39,250 nt of DNA from a virus: positions 1 through 39,250 of IMG/VR virus record IMGVR_UViG_3300031862_000761; one strand, 5' to 3'. The position numbers and the translations under genes were made by a program. The notes beneath the pieces are model-generated. The model was not told the DNA's origin, searched no databases, and saw nothing but the letters and a program-made list of their open reading frames with translations. The first letter of the stretch is position 1; each line of letters starts with the position of its first letter. Of this stretch, positions 6,320 to 14,982 are shown piece after piece.

Positions 6320-7885
6320 ATGAGTCCTGATCCGGTCGGCTGGCTTAGACGTAGGTTTGGAGCTGATACGTCGACAGACACGGTTGGGATTCGAGGGGCC
6401 GGCGCCTCGAGTCAGGCCGATTTTGGCGAGCCCATAAACGAGCAGGACCTGCTTTTTGCTGTACAACGTGAACCGGTGGCCTATCGCATCGTTTTTCAGG
6501 TCGCCCATGACATTTTTGATAACTGGTTCAAAGTTGAAGATACCGCAGAGAAGCCGGATCCGAATTTTGATAAGCAGGTGCAGACGGTTCTTGCACAGTT
6601 GAACGCGAAGAGCGTTTTCACCCAGATGGCCGTTTTTGAGCGTCTTTTCGGTTGGTCCATAATCGTTCAGGGTTACGCTGACCACGGGAAAACGTTGGAG
6701 GCTCCGGTTGAGAGCCCACAAGAGATCCGGGATATCGTTGCGTACGGTCCGTTACAGTTCAATGTTCAAAGCAGTGATGAGGAGAAGAAAGAGGAAAGCG
6801 AAAGATTTGGACTGCCAAATTTCTATACATTAGCGAGAACTGGAATTAATCAAGCTAAGGTTCATTTCTCGCGGGTCCTTCATTTCGCAACTCGGTTGTT
6901 GACTCATCCGTACAAGGGAATCTCAGTTTTGGAGCCCGTCTATGATGATTTGACTGTTTTGCGGAATGTTCGCTGGGGGCTCGGTCAAACTATATTTCGG
7001 TATGGGTCGGGTTTTCCAGATGTTGAGGTTCAAGGCGCAACAAAAAAGATGCTGGATGATCTCGAGGAGAGCCAGCAATTTAAGAGTCTCCAGTCTCGGA
7101 CCTACTTTTTGCACAGTGAAAAAACGAAACTTGATTTCAAAGGGCTTGCTGGAAGGGCGTTGGATCCAGAGCCGTATTACCTGCCGATCATGGAGAATAT
7201 CAGCGCAGGTTCAGGTCTGCCCTCGGCGATTTTACGTGGGGCTCAGGCTGGTGAGCTCACAGGTTCAGAAGTGAATGAGCGCGAGTATTTCAAACTTATT
7301 AGTGATGCCCAAAGCCGCTACGAGCCCGGTATAAGGGCTCTGATTGACGCGCTGGTCGCATGCGGGCAGGTAAAGACAAACGTCGAAGATTACAGAATTG
7401 TTTGGCTTGGCGGTTTTGAGGTTTCTGAGAAGGATAAGGCTCTTGTTGAGTTGAATCTTGCTCAGGCCCGGGAAAAGAAGCAGGGCTGGATGACGATCGA
7501 CGAGATCCGGGCGGAACAGGGTCTCCAGCCGCTGCCAAAGGGAGAAGGAAAGGTTGTTTTAGGCATTAAGAAGGCCGAGCAGCAGTCCTCTTCGCCGTCG
7601 ACTGGACCGGCAACTGGTATGAATGTTAGCACGGATGCTGATTGGTATGTCGTAAAGGTTCTGAATGAGCCTGGTACTGGCAAACGCTTGGAAAAGCCGA
7701 AAAGCTTTGAATGGAAAACCAGCGAGGAAGCGCAGTCCCATTATGGACGATTGCGGAAAAGCGGCTTGAAAGAGCACCAAATTCAGGTTCATGCCATATA
7801 CGAGGGCGATCAATGCACAACTGAGGACGGAGGGGCGGGGCATTGGGTCACGTTGGAGGATGGTCGTCATGTCTGCTTACCGTGA
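6320..7885 (+). CDS. Portal protein (DUF1073/gp6-like)
   Basis: A 521-residue portal: the dodecameric ring at the capsid vertex through which DNA enters and leaves. Support: first gene of the head module, immediately before the protease, scaffold and capsid genes; sequence typical of DUF1073/SPP1 gp6-type portals, including GLPSAILRGAQAGELTGSE near residues 297-315 followed by a long helix, and an upstream HPYKGISVLEPVYDDL segment. The last 85 residues form an extra domain ending in TEDGGAGHWVTLEDGRHVCL, a short tail motif also seen on other phage head-morphogenesis proteins. Start: ATG 6320, no strong ribosome-binding site. Confidence 0.85.
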   Translation: MSPDPVGWLRRRFGADTSTDTVGIRGAGASSQADFGEPINEQDLLFAVQREPVAYRIVFQVAHDIFDNWFKVEDTAEKPDPNFDKQVQTVLAQLNAKSVFTQMAVFERLFGWSIIVQGYADHGKTLEAPVESPQEIRDIVAYGPLQFNVQSSDEEKKEESERFGLPNFYTLARTGINQAKVHFSRVLHFATRLLTHPYKGISVLEPVYDDLTVLRNVRWGLGQTIFRYGSGFPDVEVQGATKKMLDDLEESQQFKSLQSRTYFLHSEKTKLDFKGLAGRALDPEPYYLPIMENISAGSGLPSAILRGAQAGELTGSEVNEREYFKLISDAQSRYEPGIRALIDALVACGQVKTNVEDYRIVWLGGFEVSEKDKALVELNLAQAREKKQGWMTIDEIRAEQGLQPLPKGEGKVVLGIKKAEQQSSSPSTGPATGMNVSTDADWYVVKVLNEPGTGKRLEKPKSFEWKTSEEAQSHYGRLRKSGLKEHQIQVHAIYEGDQCTTEDGGAGHWVTLEDGRHVCLP

Positions 7886-7927
7886 AAAGATTTGTACAGT
7901 CATGAATGTAATGGAGGAAAAAGAAAA

Positions 7928-9274
7928 GTGAGGAAAATAGGAATAAGCCTAGCTGAAGTCGACGCATCAAAGATCGTTGAAGATTCAAACGAGTTTCTGG
8001 TGGTTCCGGCGATTATTGCGCGTGAAGGAGTTTTCCCATATCCGGAAGGGAAAGCGTTCAAACCTGCTGCTGAGCTTAAAGAGGCTGCTTGGACTGCGGA
8101 GGGCGCTTGGATTGTTGCTGAGAAGCATCCTGACACTGTTATCTTGACGGTTAGAGATGACATTAAGGGTAAGGTTGAGAACACAAAGTTCTGCGATAAA
8201 GTGAATGGGATCCTCGGAAATCTAAGGTTCTTCAAGGCTAAATGTGATGCGAAGTTTTTGGATGAAATCAAGACTGGCAAACGCAAAGACGTGAGCCTTG
8301 GCTTCTTCTATGACTTCGATGCGACTCCTGGCAAGTGGAAGGATCAAACCTACGATTTTGTTCAGAGAAAGATCCTGATTGATCATGTGGCCGCCGGCGT
8401 TCCTGTGGGACGGTGCCGTTCGCCGTACTGCGGTATAGCGGTAGATACGCTGATTCGTAAGGTTGCCTTGGATCCTGAAGAGACCGAGAACTATATTCAC
8501 ATTCCAGTCCGTGATGCAAGTGACTTTGTTGACGATAGTTTTCGGACGATCGACATTGACGCGGACAAGGGAATCAAAGCTGTAATTGGCAAGTTGAAAA
8601 GCGATCCGAAAGGTTCCACGCACGTTCAGAAGTATCTTTTCGACAAAGGCAAAGACTGGACTATGGAGAGAGCACAAGCCTGGGTTAAGGAGCATAAGAA
8701 GGCAGCTGATTCCGCTGACGGTTTAAGTGTTGAAGAGATCAAGGCGAAAATCACTCAATTGAACCAGGACCGGCAAAAGATAATTGACAAACTATACCCG
8801 AAGTCATCATTGACTGAGGAAGAACAGCAGAAACTTCGAAGTGACCTTGACTTTTTGGATGCGCAACTTAGGGCGTTTGAAAATGCCTTAGGTGAAAAGA
8901 TTGCTGCTGGTGCTGATCAAGAAGGCGATCTTGAGAAAAGACGCCAAGAGGCTAAGCAACGGTGTGCAAGGACTTCAATCACCTTCAAAGAAGACAAGGG
9001 CCACTTGACGAAGCCTGAAGAATACGCGAATGTGCCTGAAGATGATTTTGCGGATCCTTGCAATTTCAATTATCCAATGGTTCCGGAGGATCGATTGCGT
9101 GCTGCATGGCAAAGGCTTCATCAGGAGGAGAATCGGGAGGCGGGCGGTTATTCTGAGGCTGAATGGACTTGGATGCAGAATCGTGTCAAAAAGCGGATGG
9201 AATCTAAGGGCATTGAAGTTCAGGCAGACGCTACACAGGAAATCGAACGGGCTAGGCGATTGCTTGAATCATAG
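7928..9274 (+). CDS. Prohead protease (DUF2213-type) with C-terminal extension
   Basis: The GTG at 7928 follows GGAGG (7913-7917) by 10 bases, so the upstream in-frame TTG is rejected; 448 residues. Residues 1-180 match the DUF2213 prohead protease pattern: a KHP histidine segment, VNGILGNLRF, then KDVSLGFFYDFD with the probable catalytic serine, and an IDHVAAGVPVGRC segment. Residues about 200-260 resemble a KLKSDPKG/AQAWVKEHKK helical domain common next to such proteases, followed by coiled coil and a last domain around the NYPMVPEDRLRAAW region. It should cleave scaffold and capsid N-termini during maturation. Located between portal and scaffold, the canonical position. Confidence 0.75.
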   Translation: MRKIGISLAEVDASKIVEDSNEFLVVPAIIAREGVFPYPEGKAFKPAAELKEAAWTAEGAWIVAEKHPDTVILTVRDDIKGKVENTKFCDKVNGILGNLRFFKAKCDAKFLDEIKTGKRKDVSLGFFYDFDATPGKWKDQTYDFVQRKILIDHVAAGVPVGRCRSPYCGIAVDTLIRKVALDPEETENYIHIPVRDASDFVDDSFRTIDIDADKGIKAVIGKLKSDPKGSTHVQKYLFDKGKDWTMERAQAWVKEHKKAADSADGLSVEEIKAKITQLNQDRQKIIDKLYPKSSLTEEEQQKLRSDLDFLDAQLRAFENALGEKIAAGADQEGDLEKRRQEAKQRCARTSITFKEDKGHLTKPEEYANVPEDDFADPCNFNYPMVPEDRLRAAWQRLHQEENREAGGYSEAEWTWMQNRVKKRMESKGIEVQADATQEIERARRLLES

Positions 9275-9376
9275 TCACTCGACGGAAAGTGTGTGATAGA
9301 ATTGCATCGGGATGATGGTGCTCGCGACCACGACAGCGCGTTAGAAGTAGCAAACTCGTGAGAGGAAAAAAGGAAA

Positions 9377-9829
9377 ATGTCTAGTAAAGATGGTGGGTCT
9401 GGTGCGCAAGCCGGAGCAGCTGCTCCGGCACAAAATCCTACTGTTAACCCAACTGCGAAGATTAGCATTGATCAAGCGCTAGCTGAAAATGAGGCTCTGA
9501 AGAGAGAACTTCAGGAAAAGGGTAACACAATTGTTGAACTCACAAAGCAGTTGAAGGCTGCGAACGATGTTCTCGAGGCTCAGACGAAGGCAAAGTTGAT
9601 CGGCGAGATTCTGCCGCGTAGCAGCTTCACGATCGAAGATCTATCCGCCAAGTCGGTTGAAGAGTTGCAACATATTCGCGTGACTTTGGACCAGGCTAAG
9701 TTGCCGACATACAAGAATGTTCGCTTTGGCAGTCCCTACGCGGGGGACGAAGGCCAGAGAGAGGACGGCTTGACTGTTGGCGACTTGAGCGTTGTGACTG
9801 AAGCGAAGCGTAAAGCTGGGAGGAGTTAA
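9377..9829 (+). CDS. Head scaffold-like protein
   Basis: A 150-residue protein with an Ala/Gly/Pro-rich N-terminus, a coiled coil at about residues 30-70 (QALAENEALKRELQEKG onward), then a helical segment (SAKSVEELQHIRVTLDQ) and a polar tail. The gene order protease, this gene, cement protein, capsid protein and the composition fit an internal scaffold that is digested by the protease. No enzymatic motif. The 100 bases before it hold no gene; the ATG is preceded by an A/G-rich ribosome-binding region. Confidence 0.6.
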   Translation: MSSKDGGSGAQAGAAAPAQNPTVNPTAKISIDQALAENEALKRELQEKGNTIVELTKQLKAANDVLEAQTKAKLIGEILPRSSFTIEDLSAKSVEELQHIRVTLDQAKLPTYKNVRFGSPYAGDEGQREDGLTVGDLSVVTEAKRKAGRS

Positions 9830-9831
9830 GT

Positions 9832-10308
9832 ATGCCCCAGGGTATTGTTAAGCCGGTAAACCAGATTATTGCGTCTGGGAAGCCATTGATCGTGGAGATG
9901 GAAGTCGGGGCGACGGCAACTCCAGCGAAGATGCTGCCTGGTATTCTCGTAATCTTCGATACCGTGGACTGGAGTGTCAAAGAGGCAGGAGCCAAGGCCG
10001 ACAATGTCGTCGGCTTCTTAGAAGTTGTGCCTGACAAAAAGAAAGCTGACGCCTTTGCAGTGGGCGACCAGGTGAAGGTCGTTATGACTGATTGCATTGC
10101 ATTGTTGACTTTGTTGGCGGCTGAAAACGTTACACGTGGAGATCCATTAGTATCTGCTGCAGACGGCAAGGTTGCTAAGCAGGCTGTTGGTGCCATGGGT
10201 GGTCAGGGCAGCGTGATCGGTTGGGCTCAGGAATCTAGTAACGTGACTGTGGACGCCGAGATCCTTGTGCATTACCACAAGAACGCTGAGTCTGCTGCGG
10301 CAAGTTAA
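9832..10308 (+). CDS. Capsid decoration/cement protein (DUF2190-like)
   Basis: A 158-residue beta-rich protein with no charged catalytic motif, located two bases after the scaffold and just before the major capsid gene. The pattern (VGDQVKVVMTDCIALL, then NVTRGDPLVSAADGKV, then GWAQESS) resembles DUF2190/lambda gpD-like or fibre-knob cement proteins that bind the outside of HK97 capsids and stabilise them. Translation is probably coupled to the upstream gene. Confidence 0.65.
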   Translation: MPQGIVKPVNQIIASGKPLIVEMEVGATATPAKMLPGILVIFDTVDWSVKEAGAKADNVVGFLEVVPDKKKADAFAVGDQVKVVMTDCIALLTLLAAENVTRGDPLVSAADGKVAKQAVGAMGGQGSVIGWAQESSNVTVDAEILVHYHKNAESAAAS

Positions 10309-10320
10309 GGGTGATTTTGT

Positions 10321-11199
10321 ATGAAGACTTTGAGACGTGTTGGCGTAGAAACGGGTCAACTGACTGATGAGGAACTCGTGTACATTGACACTCGGCTAAT
10401 CGAAGCTGTGCGTCCCGCGTTGGTTGCTCGTCGACTGTTTCCGATTTTCAGGCTGCCGCATGCTGGTTTTACCAGTGTTAAAGCTTGGAAAGAGACGGAT
10501 ATGGGTCAAGCAACCATCGATATGCATGGCATAACACAAGTGAAGGACCGGATTCAGCTTGAAGCCATCCCCGTCAAGGTTCCGGTGATTCACAAGGAGT
10601 TTCTGTTGTATTGGAGAGATGTGATCGCAAGTCGCTATGGCGGGTTGCCGATAGAGACGAGGTCTGTGGAATGTGCTGGTGTGCAATGTGCTGAGGAAGA
10701 GGACAAGTGCATGTTATCTGGAGAGTACACTGGTTTCAGAGCATTAGGCATTGAGGGGCTTATGACCGCAACTGGCAGAAACACGAAGGCAAGTGCTGGA
10801 GCGTGGCCTGCAAATGCAATCACAGATGTTGCCGCCGCGATCGGAGAGCTTGAAACTGATAAGCATTACGGACCATATGCGTTGGTGGCGCGTACGAGTT
10901 GGATTGCAAAGTTGCGTGCGTTGATAGCGAACACTGGGATTTTCTATCTTGAAAAAGTTGCTGAACTCGTGAAAGCTGGTATCTTCGCTACGGATCAACT
11001 TTACACTAGCGGTGGATTGACCACGGGCGCGTTGATTGTTGAGCCTGGACAGCAGAATTTTGAGATGGTCGTCGGCCAAGACTTGACGACTTTCATGCAG
11101 CAGGACGAGGACATGAACATTAACGGCAAAGTTTACGAGGTTGTGGCGCCGCGCATCAATAGACCCACTTCCCTATGTGAAATAACAGGGCTAACTTAA
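10321..11199 (+). CDS. Major capsid protein, encapsulin-like HK97 fold
   Basis: A 292-residue capsid protein of the encapsulin/linocin-like branch of the HK97 fold. Diagnostic segments are the N-terminal TDEELVYIDTRLIEAVRPALVAR arm, a central domain, and the C-terminal run around residues 205-280 with LEKVAELVKAGIF, GALIVEPGQQNFEMVVGQDL and VYEVVAPRINRPTS. Start: ATG 10321. A Cys-rich stretch (about residues 119-130) with C119, C123 and C130 is unusual for this family and may make disulphides or bind metal in the particle. Short spacing on both sides places it in the head operon. Confidence 0.85.
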   Translation: MKTLRRVGVETGQLTDEELVYIDTRLIEAVRPALVARRLFPIFRLPHAGFTSVKAWKETDMGQATIDMHGITQVKDRIQLEAIPVKVPVIHKEFLLYWRDVIASRYGGLPIETRSVECAGVQCAEEEDKCMLSGEYTGFRALGIEGLMTATGRNTKASAGAWPANAITDVAAAIGELETDKHYGPYALVARTSWIAKLRALIANTGIFYLEKVAELVKAGIFATDQLYTSGGLTTGALIVEPGQQNFEMVVGQDLTTFMQQDEDMNINGKVYEVVAPRINRPTSLCEITGLT

Positions 11200-11276
11200 G
11201 CGGCGCCAGGTTAGCTTTGCGCGAGTTCCCCTTTTTTGCTAGAGTTCGTTCCAACAAACTTGAAAGGAGGTATAAG

Positions 11277-11507
11277 GTGAAGTTTAAGATATTGCCGAAG
11301 GTTGACGGTTTCAGGGATGCGCAGGATGTGCATCATTTGCCAGGCGAGATTGTAGATCTGCCTGCAACGTATGAGGGTGAGTCTTGGCTTGAGCGCGTTG
11401 ATAAGCCGAGTAAAGTTGGCGTTCCGCCTGCCAAGGTAGAGCCCATTGCGGAAGTGAAGCCTGAGGTCCCTTTAGAGCAGCCAAAAAAGTCGAGAAAGGC
11501 AAAGTGA
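11277..11507 (+). CDS. Small post-capsid protein
   Basis: The GTG at 11277 follows GGAGGT with good spacing, so the upstream in-frame start is rejected; 76 residues. Residues 1-45 form a small beta domain (HHLPGEIVDLP) of the type often encoded right after phage capsid genes, and the rest is a Pro/Lys-rich tail ending in KKSRKAK. Possibly a head-completion or DNA-binding head protein; unassigned. Its stop overlaps the GTG of the next gene (GTGA). Confidence 0.55.
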   Translation: MKFKILPKVDGFRDAQDVHHLPGEIVDLPATYEGESWLERVDKPSKVGVPPAKVEPIAEVKPEVPLEQPKKSRKAK

Positions 11508-12580
11508 AGGTACTCGTAGGTATTCCTAGTTTAAGCGATAATGATCGTTTTCGAGGTTATCGAGAGGATGTTCTGAATTGCGTGGAAAGGGCTCTTGTCG
11601 GTGTTGTTCACGAGGTTTTTGTTACTCCTCCGCAGGGTCAGCAGAGTTGGCCTGGTGTGGTTGACGCTTGTAATTTATTGATCGATAAATGCATCGGTGA
11701 AGGTTTTGATTATTTGTGGTTGGTTCAGGGTGACGTGGAAGTGCCCTTGGGCTCTTTTGAGAAGCTTTTCGGTTTGGATGTTGATGTGGCTCAGGGTGTT
11801 GTGCCTCGGCATGATGATCGGAACGGTTTGATCTGCGGCTTTCTCGACGAAAAGATGAAGGTTTGGTATTTACCTCAGAATGCGGTTGCAGGTTTGATTT
11901 TGTCGGGCTGGGTCTTCGCCGGTCTCAGTTGCACATTAATCAAGCGAAGGGTCCTTGAGGCTGGAATCCGCTTCAAGTATCAGCCTGGGCTCGGTGAGGA
12001 TATCCTTTTCCTGTTCGATGTGCAAAGTCGAGGGTTTGTCGCGAAGGTTCATGGTGGTGTCTTGTGTGGGCATTTGCCTGAGTGGCCTCTTGTGCCTTAC
12101 GAACCTGAACTCTTGGATGTTGGTTGTGGTCATCGAGCTAAGGGGGATGTGAATGTTGATTTGTTTGTTGAGGCTACAGCGCATAGGTGCGTGGATCAGC
12201 GGGTTAATGATGATGTGGCCTTGCATGTGCACGAAATCAAGAATTTTGTTAAGGCTGATGCATGTCATTTGCCTTTTCGAGATAGGGCTGTTAAGAAAAG
12301 TTATAGTTGGCATTTGATTGAGCATTTAGTTGATCCTGAACTGTTTTTGCGTGAGTTGATGCGTGTTTCTGAAGAGCAGATTGAGGTTAGGTGCCCGAAT
12401 GGAGAATATTTGTCGTGTATGGGTAAGACTAAGCCTTTGCATTTGCATGATTTTTCTGTTGACTGGTTTAGCGAGAAGCTTAAGGGTTATCCGGATTGGG
12501 ATTGGGCTCTTCGGTGGGATTACTCGCAAAGTGAGCCTTGGGAAATAGTTGTTACAGGTTGGAGGAGAGGTCCCACATGA
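11504..12580 (+). CDS. Glycosyltransferase-methyltransferase fusion
   Basis: A two-domain 358-residue protein. Residues 1-192: GT-A-like glycosyltransferase with MKVLVGIPSL at the first strand, a DYLWLVQGDVEVP segment carrying a DxE metal site (D77), and GEDILF (164-169) as the acceptor/catalytic acid region. Residues 200-350: class I SAM-dependent methyltransferase with LDVGCG (204-209), KADACHLPF (250-258) and a WHLIEHL segment. It sits inside the head operon, overlapping its neighbour by GTGA, so it is expressed with virion proteins. Likely role, by inference: adding a sugar and methylating it, either on virion proteins or on the host surface. Confidence 0.75.
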   Translation: MKVLVGIPSLSDNDRFRGYREDVLNCVERALVGVVHEVFVTPPQGQQSWPGVVDACNLLIDKCIGEGFDYLWLVQGDVEVPLGSFEKLFGLDVDVAQGVVPRHDDRNGLICGFLDEKMKVWYLPQNAVAGLILSGWVFAGLSCTLIKRRVLEAGIRFKYQPGLGEDILFLFDVQSRGFVAKVHGGVLCGHLPEWPLVPYEPELLDVGCGHRAKGDVNVDLFVEATAHRCVDQRVNDDVALHVHEIKNFVKADACHLPFRDRAVKKSYSWHLIEHLVDPELFLRELMRVSEEQIEVRCPNGEYLSCMGKTKPLHLHDFSVDWFSEKLKGYPDWDWALRWDYSQSEPWEIVVTGWRRGPT

Positions 12581-13032
12581 CTGAGGATCCAATTGAGGTT
12601 TTGAGGCGTAATAGAGCCCTATTGCAAGCTCACAAAGAAACTGAAGAAAGAGAGGAGTTACTGGAGAAGTTGCCTCAAGGCCATGGTTCAGGTTTAGATG
12701 CTGATACCGTTGACGGTATGCATGCTGCTGAAATAGTTCGCGGAGGTCAAAGCGCTGGAGGTGGCGGCGCTGGCGGAATGGCACAACATGGGAATGAATT
12801 TCATGATCCTGATTTTGCAACACAGTCGGACCTTGAGACGCTTGAACAAGACTTTTTTGGAATAATGCTTCCCCCAGAGGGGAAAACTATCACGAAAACA
12901 GAGTATACCTGGAATGAGGATGATGCTTTGGCCACTTTGAAGGCTTATGATGGCGATATTCTACTTTTCACATTGATGTATAGTTACAATGAGGATAAAA
13001 CGTTGAAGGAGATTGTGCGGACAGATGCCTAA
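12577..13032 (+). CDS. Fibre/neck-type structural protein
   Basis: The ATG at 12577 lies behind GGAGGAGAGG, so the earlier in-frame start at 12538 is rejected; 151 residues. A helical N-terminus is followed by GSGLDADTVDGMHAAEI, a motif widespread in phage tail-fibre and collagen-like proteins at domain junctions, a glycine-rich linker, and a C-terminal strand-rich unit (EYTWNEDDALATLKAYDGD). That last unit recurs in the next small gene. Probably a virion surface protein. Confidence 0.6.
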   Translation: MTEDPIEVLRRNRALLQAHKETEEREELLEKLPQGHGSGLDADTVDGMHAAEIVRGGQSAGGGGAGGMAQHGNEFHDPDFATQSDLETLEQDFFGIMLPPEGKTITKTEYTWNEDDALATLKAYDGDILLFTLMYSYNEDKTLKEIVRTDA

Positions 13033-13171
13033 CCACATCTCGAAGATCTCGCTAACCTGGAATGCAGATGTTACCTTGCAGACGCTCAAGGCGTATGAAG
13101 ATGAGACGTTGAAATTCACTTTGACTTTCACGTGGTCAGCAGGCAAATTAGAATCGCAGACCAGGAGTTAA
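13025..13171 (+). CDS. 48-residue beta unit, duplicate of the previous protein's C-terminus
   Basis: An ATG at 13025 opens 48 codons ending TAA at 13169-13171, overlapping the previous gene by 8 bases. The product (LTWNADVTLQTLKAYEDETL) aligns residue by residue with the last 45 residues of the protein before it (YTWNEDDALATLKAYDGDIL). This shows a tandem duplication of a small beta-hairpin unit. Its stop region contains AGGAG, which acts as the ribosome-binding site for the TTG of the next gene. Likely a small structural or assembly unit. Confidence 0.6.
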   Translation: MPNHISKISLTWNADVTLQTLKAYEDETLKFTLTFTWSAGKLESQTRS

Positions 13172-13175
13172 GCAG

Positions 13176-14660
13176 TTGCCAGTCGCTTACAATGTCACGA
13201 ACAATGTCATAACCGTAACGGGGTACACAGAAGGGGCTCCATGCGGCTTTCTGGATCTCTGGAACGCGGATAAAGCGGGAACATTAAGTCTTCATGCGAG
13301 GACCGGGATCAGTGCAGTCGATCCAAGCCCTGTGAACTTGACAAGAAATCTTCGGCCTGCTGATGAGGTTTTGATGGGTGGTACAAAGCAGGATCTATAC
13401 ATAGTAGTTACGAACTGGACGAACATGACCGAGGCAACGATTCGAGTTATCGGCACAAACGAAAATGGTGGGGCACTAACTGAGGATATCGTTGTCAACG
13501 GCAACGGAACATACTATACAAGCAAACTTTTCAAAACATTGACGCAGAGCCAGGTTACGGCCTTGACCAAATCTGATAGTGGCAGTTTCAGTTATGAAGT
13601 CATGCAGGGTCAATGGGGTGTCGTCTGGAAAACTGGCACAACTATGTATCGATTTGATTGTAAATTGCAGATTGGCGATGGAATTACCGCTACGTTCTTT
13701 AAAGATGTAAGTAAACTTGTGGTCTGGGAACAAGCAGCCGATGCGTGGACATGTATAAAAGCTAAGGCAAATGCAACGGTCACATTTGGAAATTTGGTGA
13801 ATGAAGGTCGAAAATCGACAGATCAGGGTGTACAGTTTATTTTCAAGTTCGGTTGGGGATATGCCTATTTTGATGCTGACGCAAACGCAACAGTTTATCT
13901 GTATTCTTGCGGCATGATTGGTGTTGGCTGCATTCCAAGGATAAATGGTGCAGGGATTAAACGGATTTGGAATTTTGAAGCTGGAACAACTAGACTTTCA
14001 TCGCTTCCGTCTTCTGGTAACTTGTATAATGTTTATCTGGGCAAGGTACAAGGTGAAATTGCCCTTTCCCTACCGGCTGGAACGATTGACAAGTTGTTTG
14101 TTCGAGATGCAGCCTATGCTATGTACTTATGTGCAAATCTCACCATTTCCAACTTGGATTCAAAGGGATGCACCACTTTTATTTATGCTGAAGGAGCAAG
14201 TCTTTACAAAATCTATTTAGTTAACCCCGACGTGGATTCATGGACATTTCAGTGGACAGCAGGCACGGACACAGTAGTTTACCGCCAATATACGTTTGAT
14301 TTGAAGGTTACAGACAAAGACAACAATCCCATTGACACTGCCACGGTGACGCTCACAGACAAGGACGGAAATCTCATCTTCAGCGTAAATACTAATGCAA
14401 CCGGCGATATTGTGACGCAAACTGTGTCGCGGGGCTATTATAATCAGCCTCATGGAAATATTCTACAAGATTATGGTCCGCACACTTTGACTATTGAAAA
14501 AGCTGGTTATCAGACGTATGTCAAAAAGTTCGTTCTAGGTGCTAAGGTGACTTGGGAGACTAAGCTTGCACATGCAAACAGTATATTGTTCAGCCAGGGA
14601 CGACCAATTATTAACGTCAAGCCGTCAGATCCTGAGAATAAGAGTGTGGTTGTTCTGTAA
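13176..14660 (+). CDS. Large virion fibre/spike protein with Ig-like C-terminus
   Basis: A 494-residue, Asn/Thr-rich beta protein from a TTG start placed just after AGGAG. Residues about 1-150 resemble a beta-sandwich shell domain; 160-360 look like a beta-helix/pectate-lyase-like stack with short repeating turns (FGNL, YLYSCGMIG, ISNLDSKG). Residues 375-470 match a carboxypeptidase-regulatory/Ig-like domain: FDLKVTDKDNNPIDTATVTL, a glycine turn, then HTLTIEKAGYQTY. No signal peptide. Located in the late operon behind two fibre-like genes, so most likely a capsid-attached adhesin or fibre. Confidence 0.65.
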   Translation: MPVAYNVTNNVITVTGYTEGAPCGFLDLWNADKAGTLSLHARTGISAVDPSPVNLTRNLRPADEVLMGGTKQDLYIVVTNWTNMTEATIRVIGTNENGGALTEDIVVNGNGTYYTSKLFKTLTQSQVTALTKSDSGSFSYEVMQGQWGVVWKTGTTMYRFDCKLQIGDGITATFFKDVSKLVVWEQAADAWTCIKAKANATVTFGNLVNEGRKSTDQGVQFIFKFGWGYAYFDADANATVYLYSCGMIGVGCIPRINGAGIKRIWNFEAGTTRLSSLPSSGNLYNVYLGKVQGEIALSLPAGTIDKLFVRDAAYAMYLCANLTISNLDSKGCTTFIYAEGASLYKIYLVNPDVDSWTFQWTAGTDTVVYRQYTFDLKVTDKDNNPIDTATVTLTDKDGNLIFSVNTNATGDIVTQTVSRGYYNQPHGNILQDYGPHTLTIEKAGYQTYVKKFVLGAKVTWETKLAHANSILFSQGRPIINVKPSDPENKSVVVL

Positions 14661-14896
14661 TGGTGAAGAAAGAGAAGGAGTCTGAAAGTGAGTTTGAGAG
14701 GCCGCCGAATAGTAAGATCAAAATTACGGTTACGATTGATGATAAGTTGCTAAATCAGATGAAGAACATTCATCTTGATGAAGTGAAGGCCGCTGAGGAG
14801 GCTGACCGTGTTCCTCCGGACTGGAGCAATACCGTTGAGATGCTTCTGCGCAAAGGTGTAAAAACGTACAGAACTAACCCTGTTTCTGTACGATAA
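14660..14896 (+). CDS. Small ribbon-helix-helix-like protein
   Basis: 78 residues; ATG overlaps the previous stop (TAATG). After a charged tail comes KIKITVTIDDKLLNQMKNI and, after an acidic insertion, WSNTVEMLLRKGVKTY, which fits the strand-helix-helix order of RHH (CopG/MetJ) proteins. If so, it is a DNA-binding regulator encoded at the end of the head operon. Its stop codon lies inside the left arm of the terminator hairpin. Confidence 0.5.
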   Translation: MVKKEKESESEFERPPNSKIKITVTIDDKLLNQMKNIHLDEVKAAEEADRVPPDWSNTVEMLLRKGVKTYRTNPVSVR

Positions 14897-14919
14897 CGTC
14901 GTATCTTATCGTATTTTGT
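14889..14919 (+). terminator. Hairpin plus T-tract terminator of the head operon
   Basis: TACGATAA (14889-14896) and TTATCGTA (14906-14913) form a perfect 8-bp stem with a 9-base loop, followed at once by TTTTGTT. This is a textbook intrinsic terminator shape and sits exactly at the end of the head/fibre genes, separating them from the neck/tail genes. Confidence 0.6.
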
Positions 14920-14982
14920 TGAATTAGCCTTAATAGGGCTCTTTTCCGAGTTTTACTCATTAGTTGTTTCGGAGCCAAGGTT

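Noticed and set aside
9696-10196. Long minus-strand ORFs opposite the cement protein and other late genes (also 18321-18941, 20480-21055)
   Set aside because: Mirror frames of well-supported structural genes, with low-complexity Ser/Thr/Ala composition.
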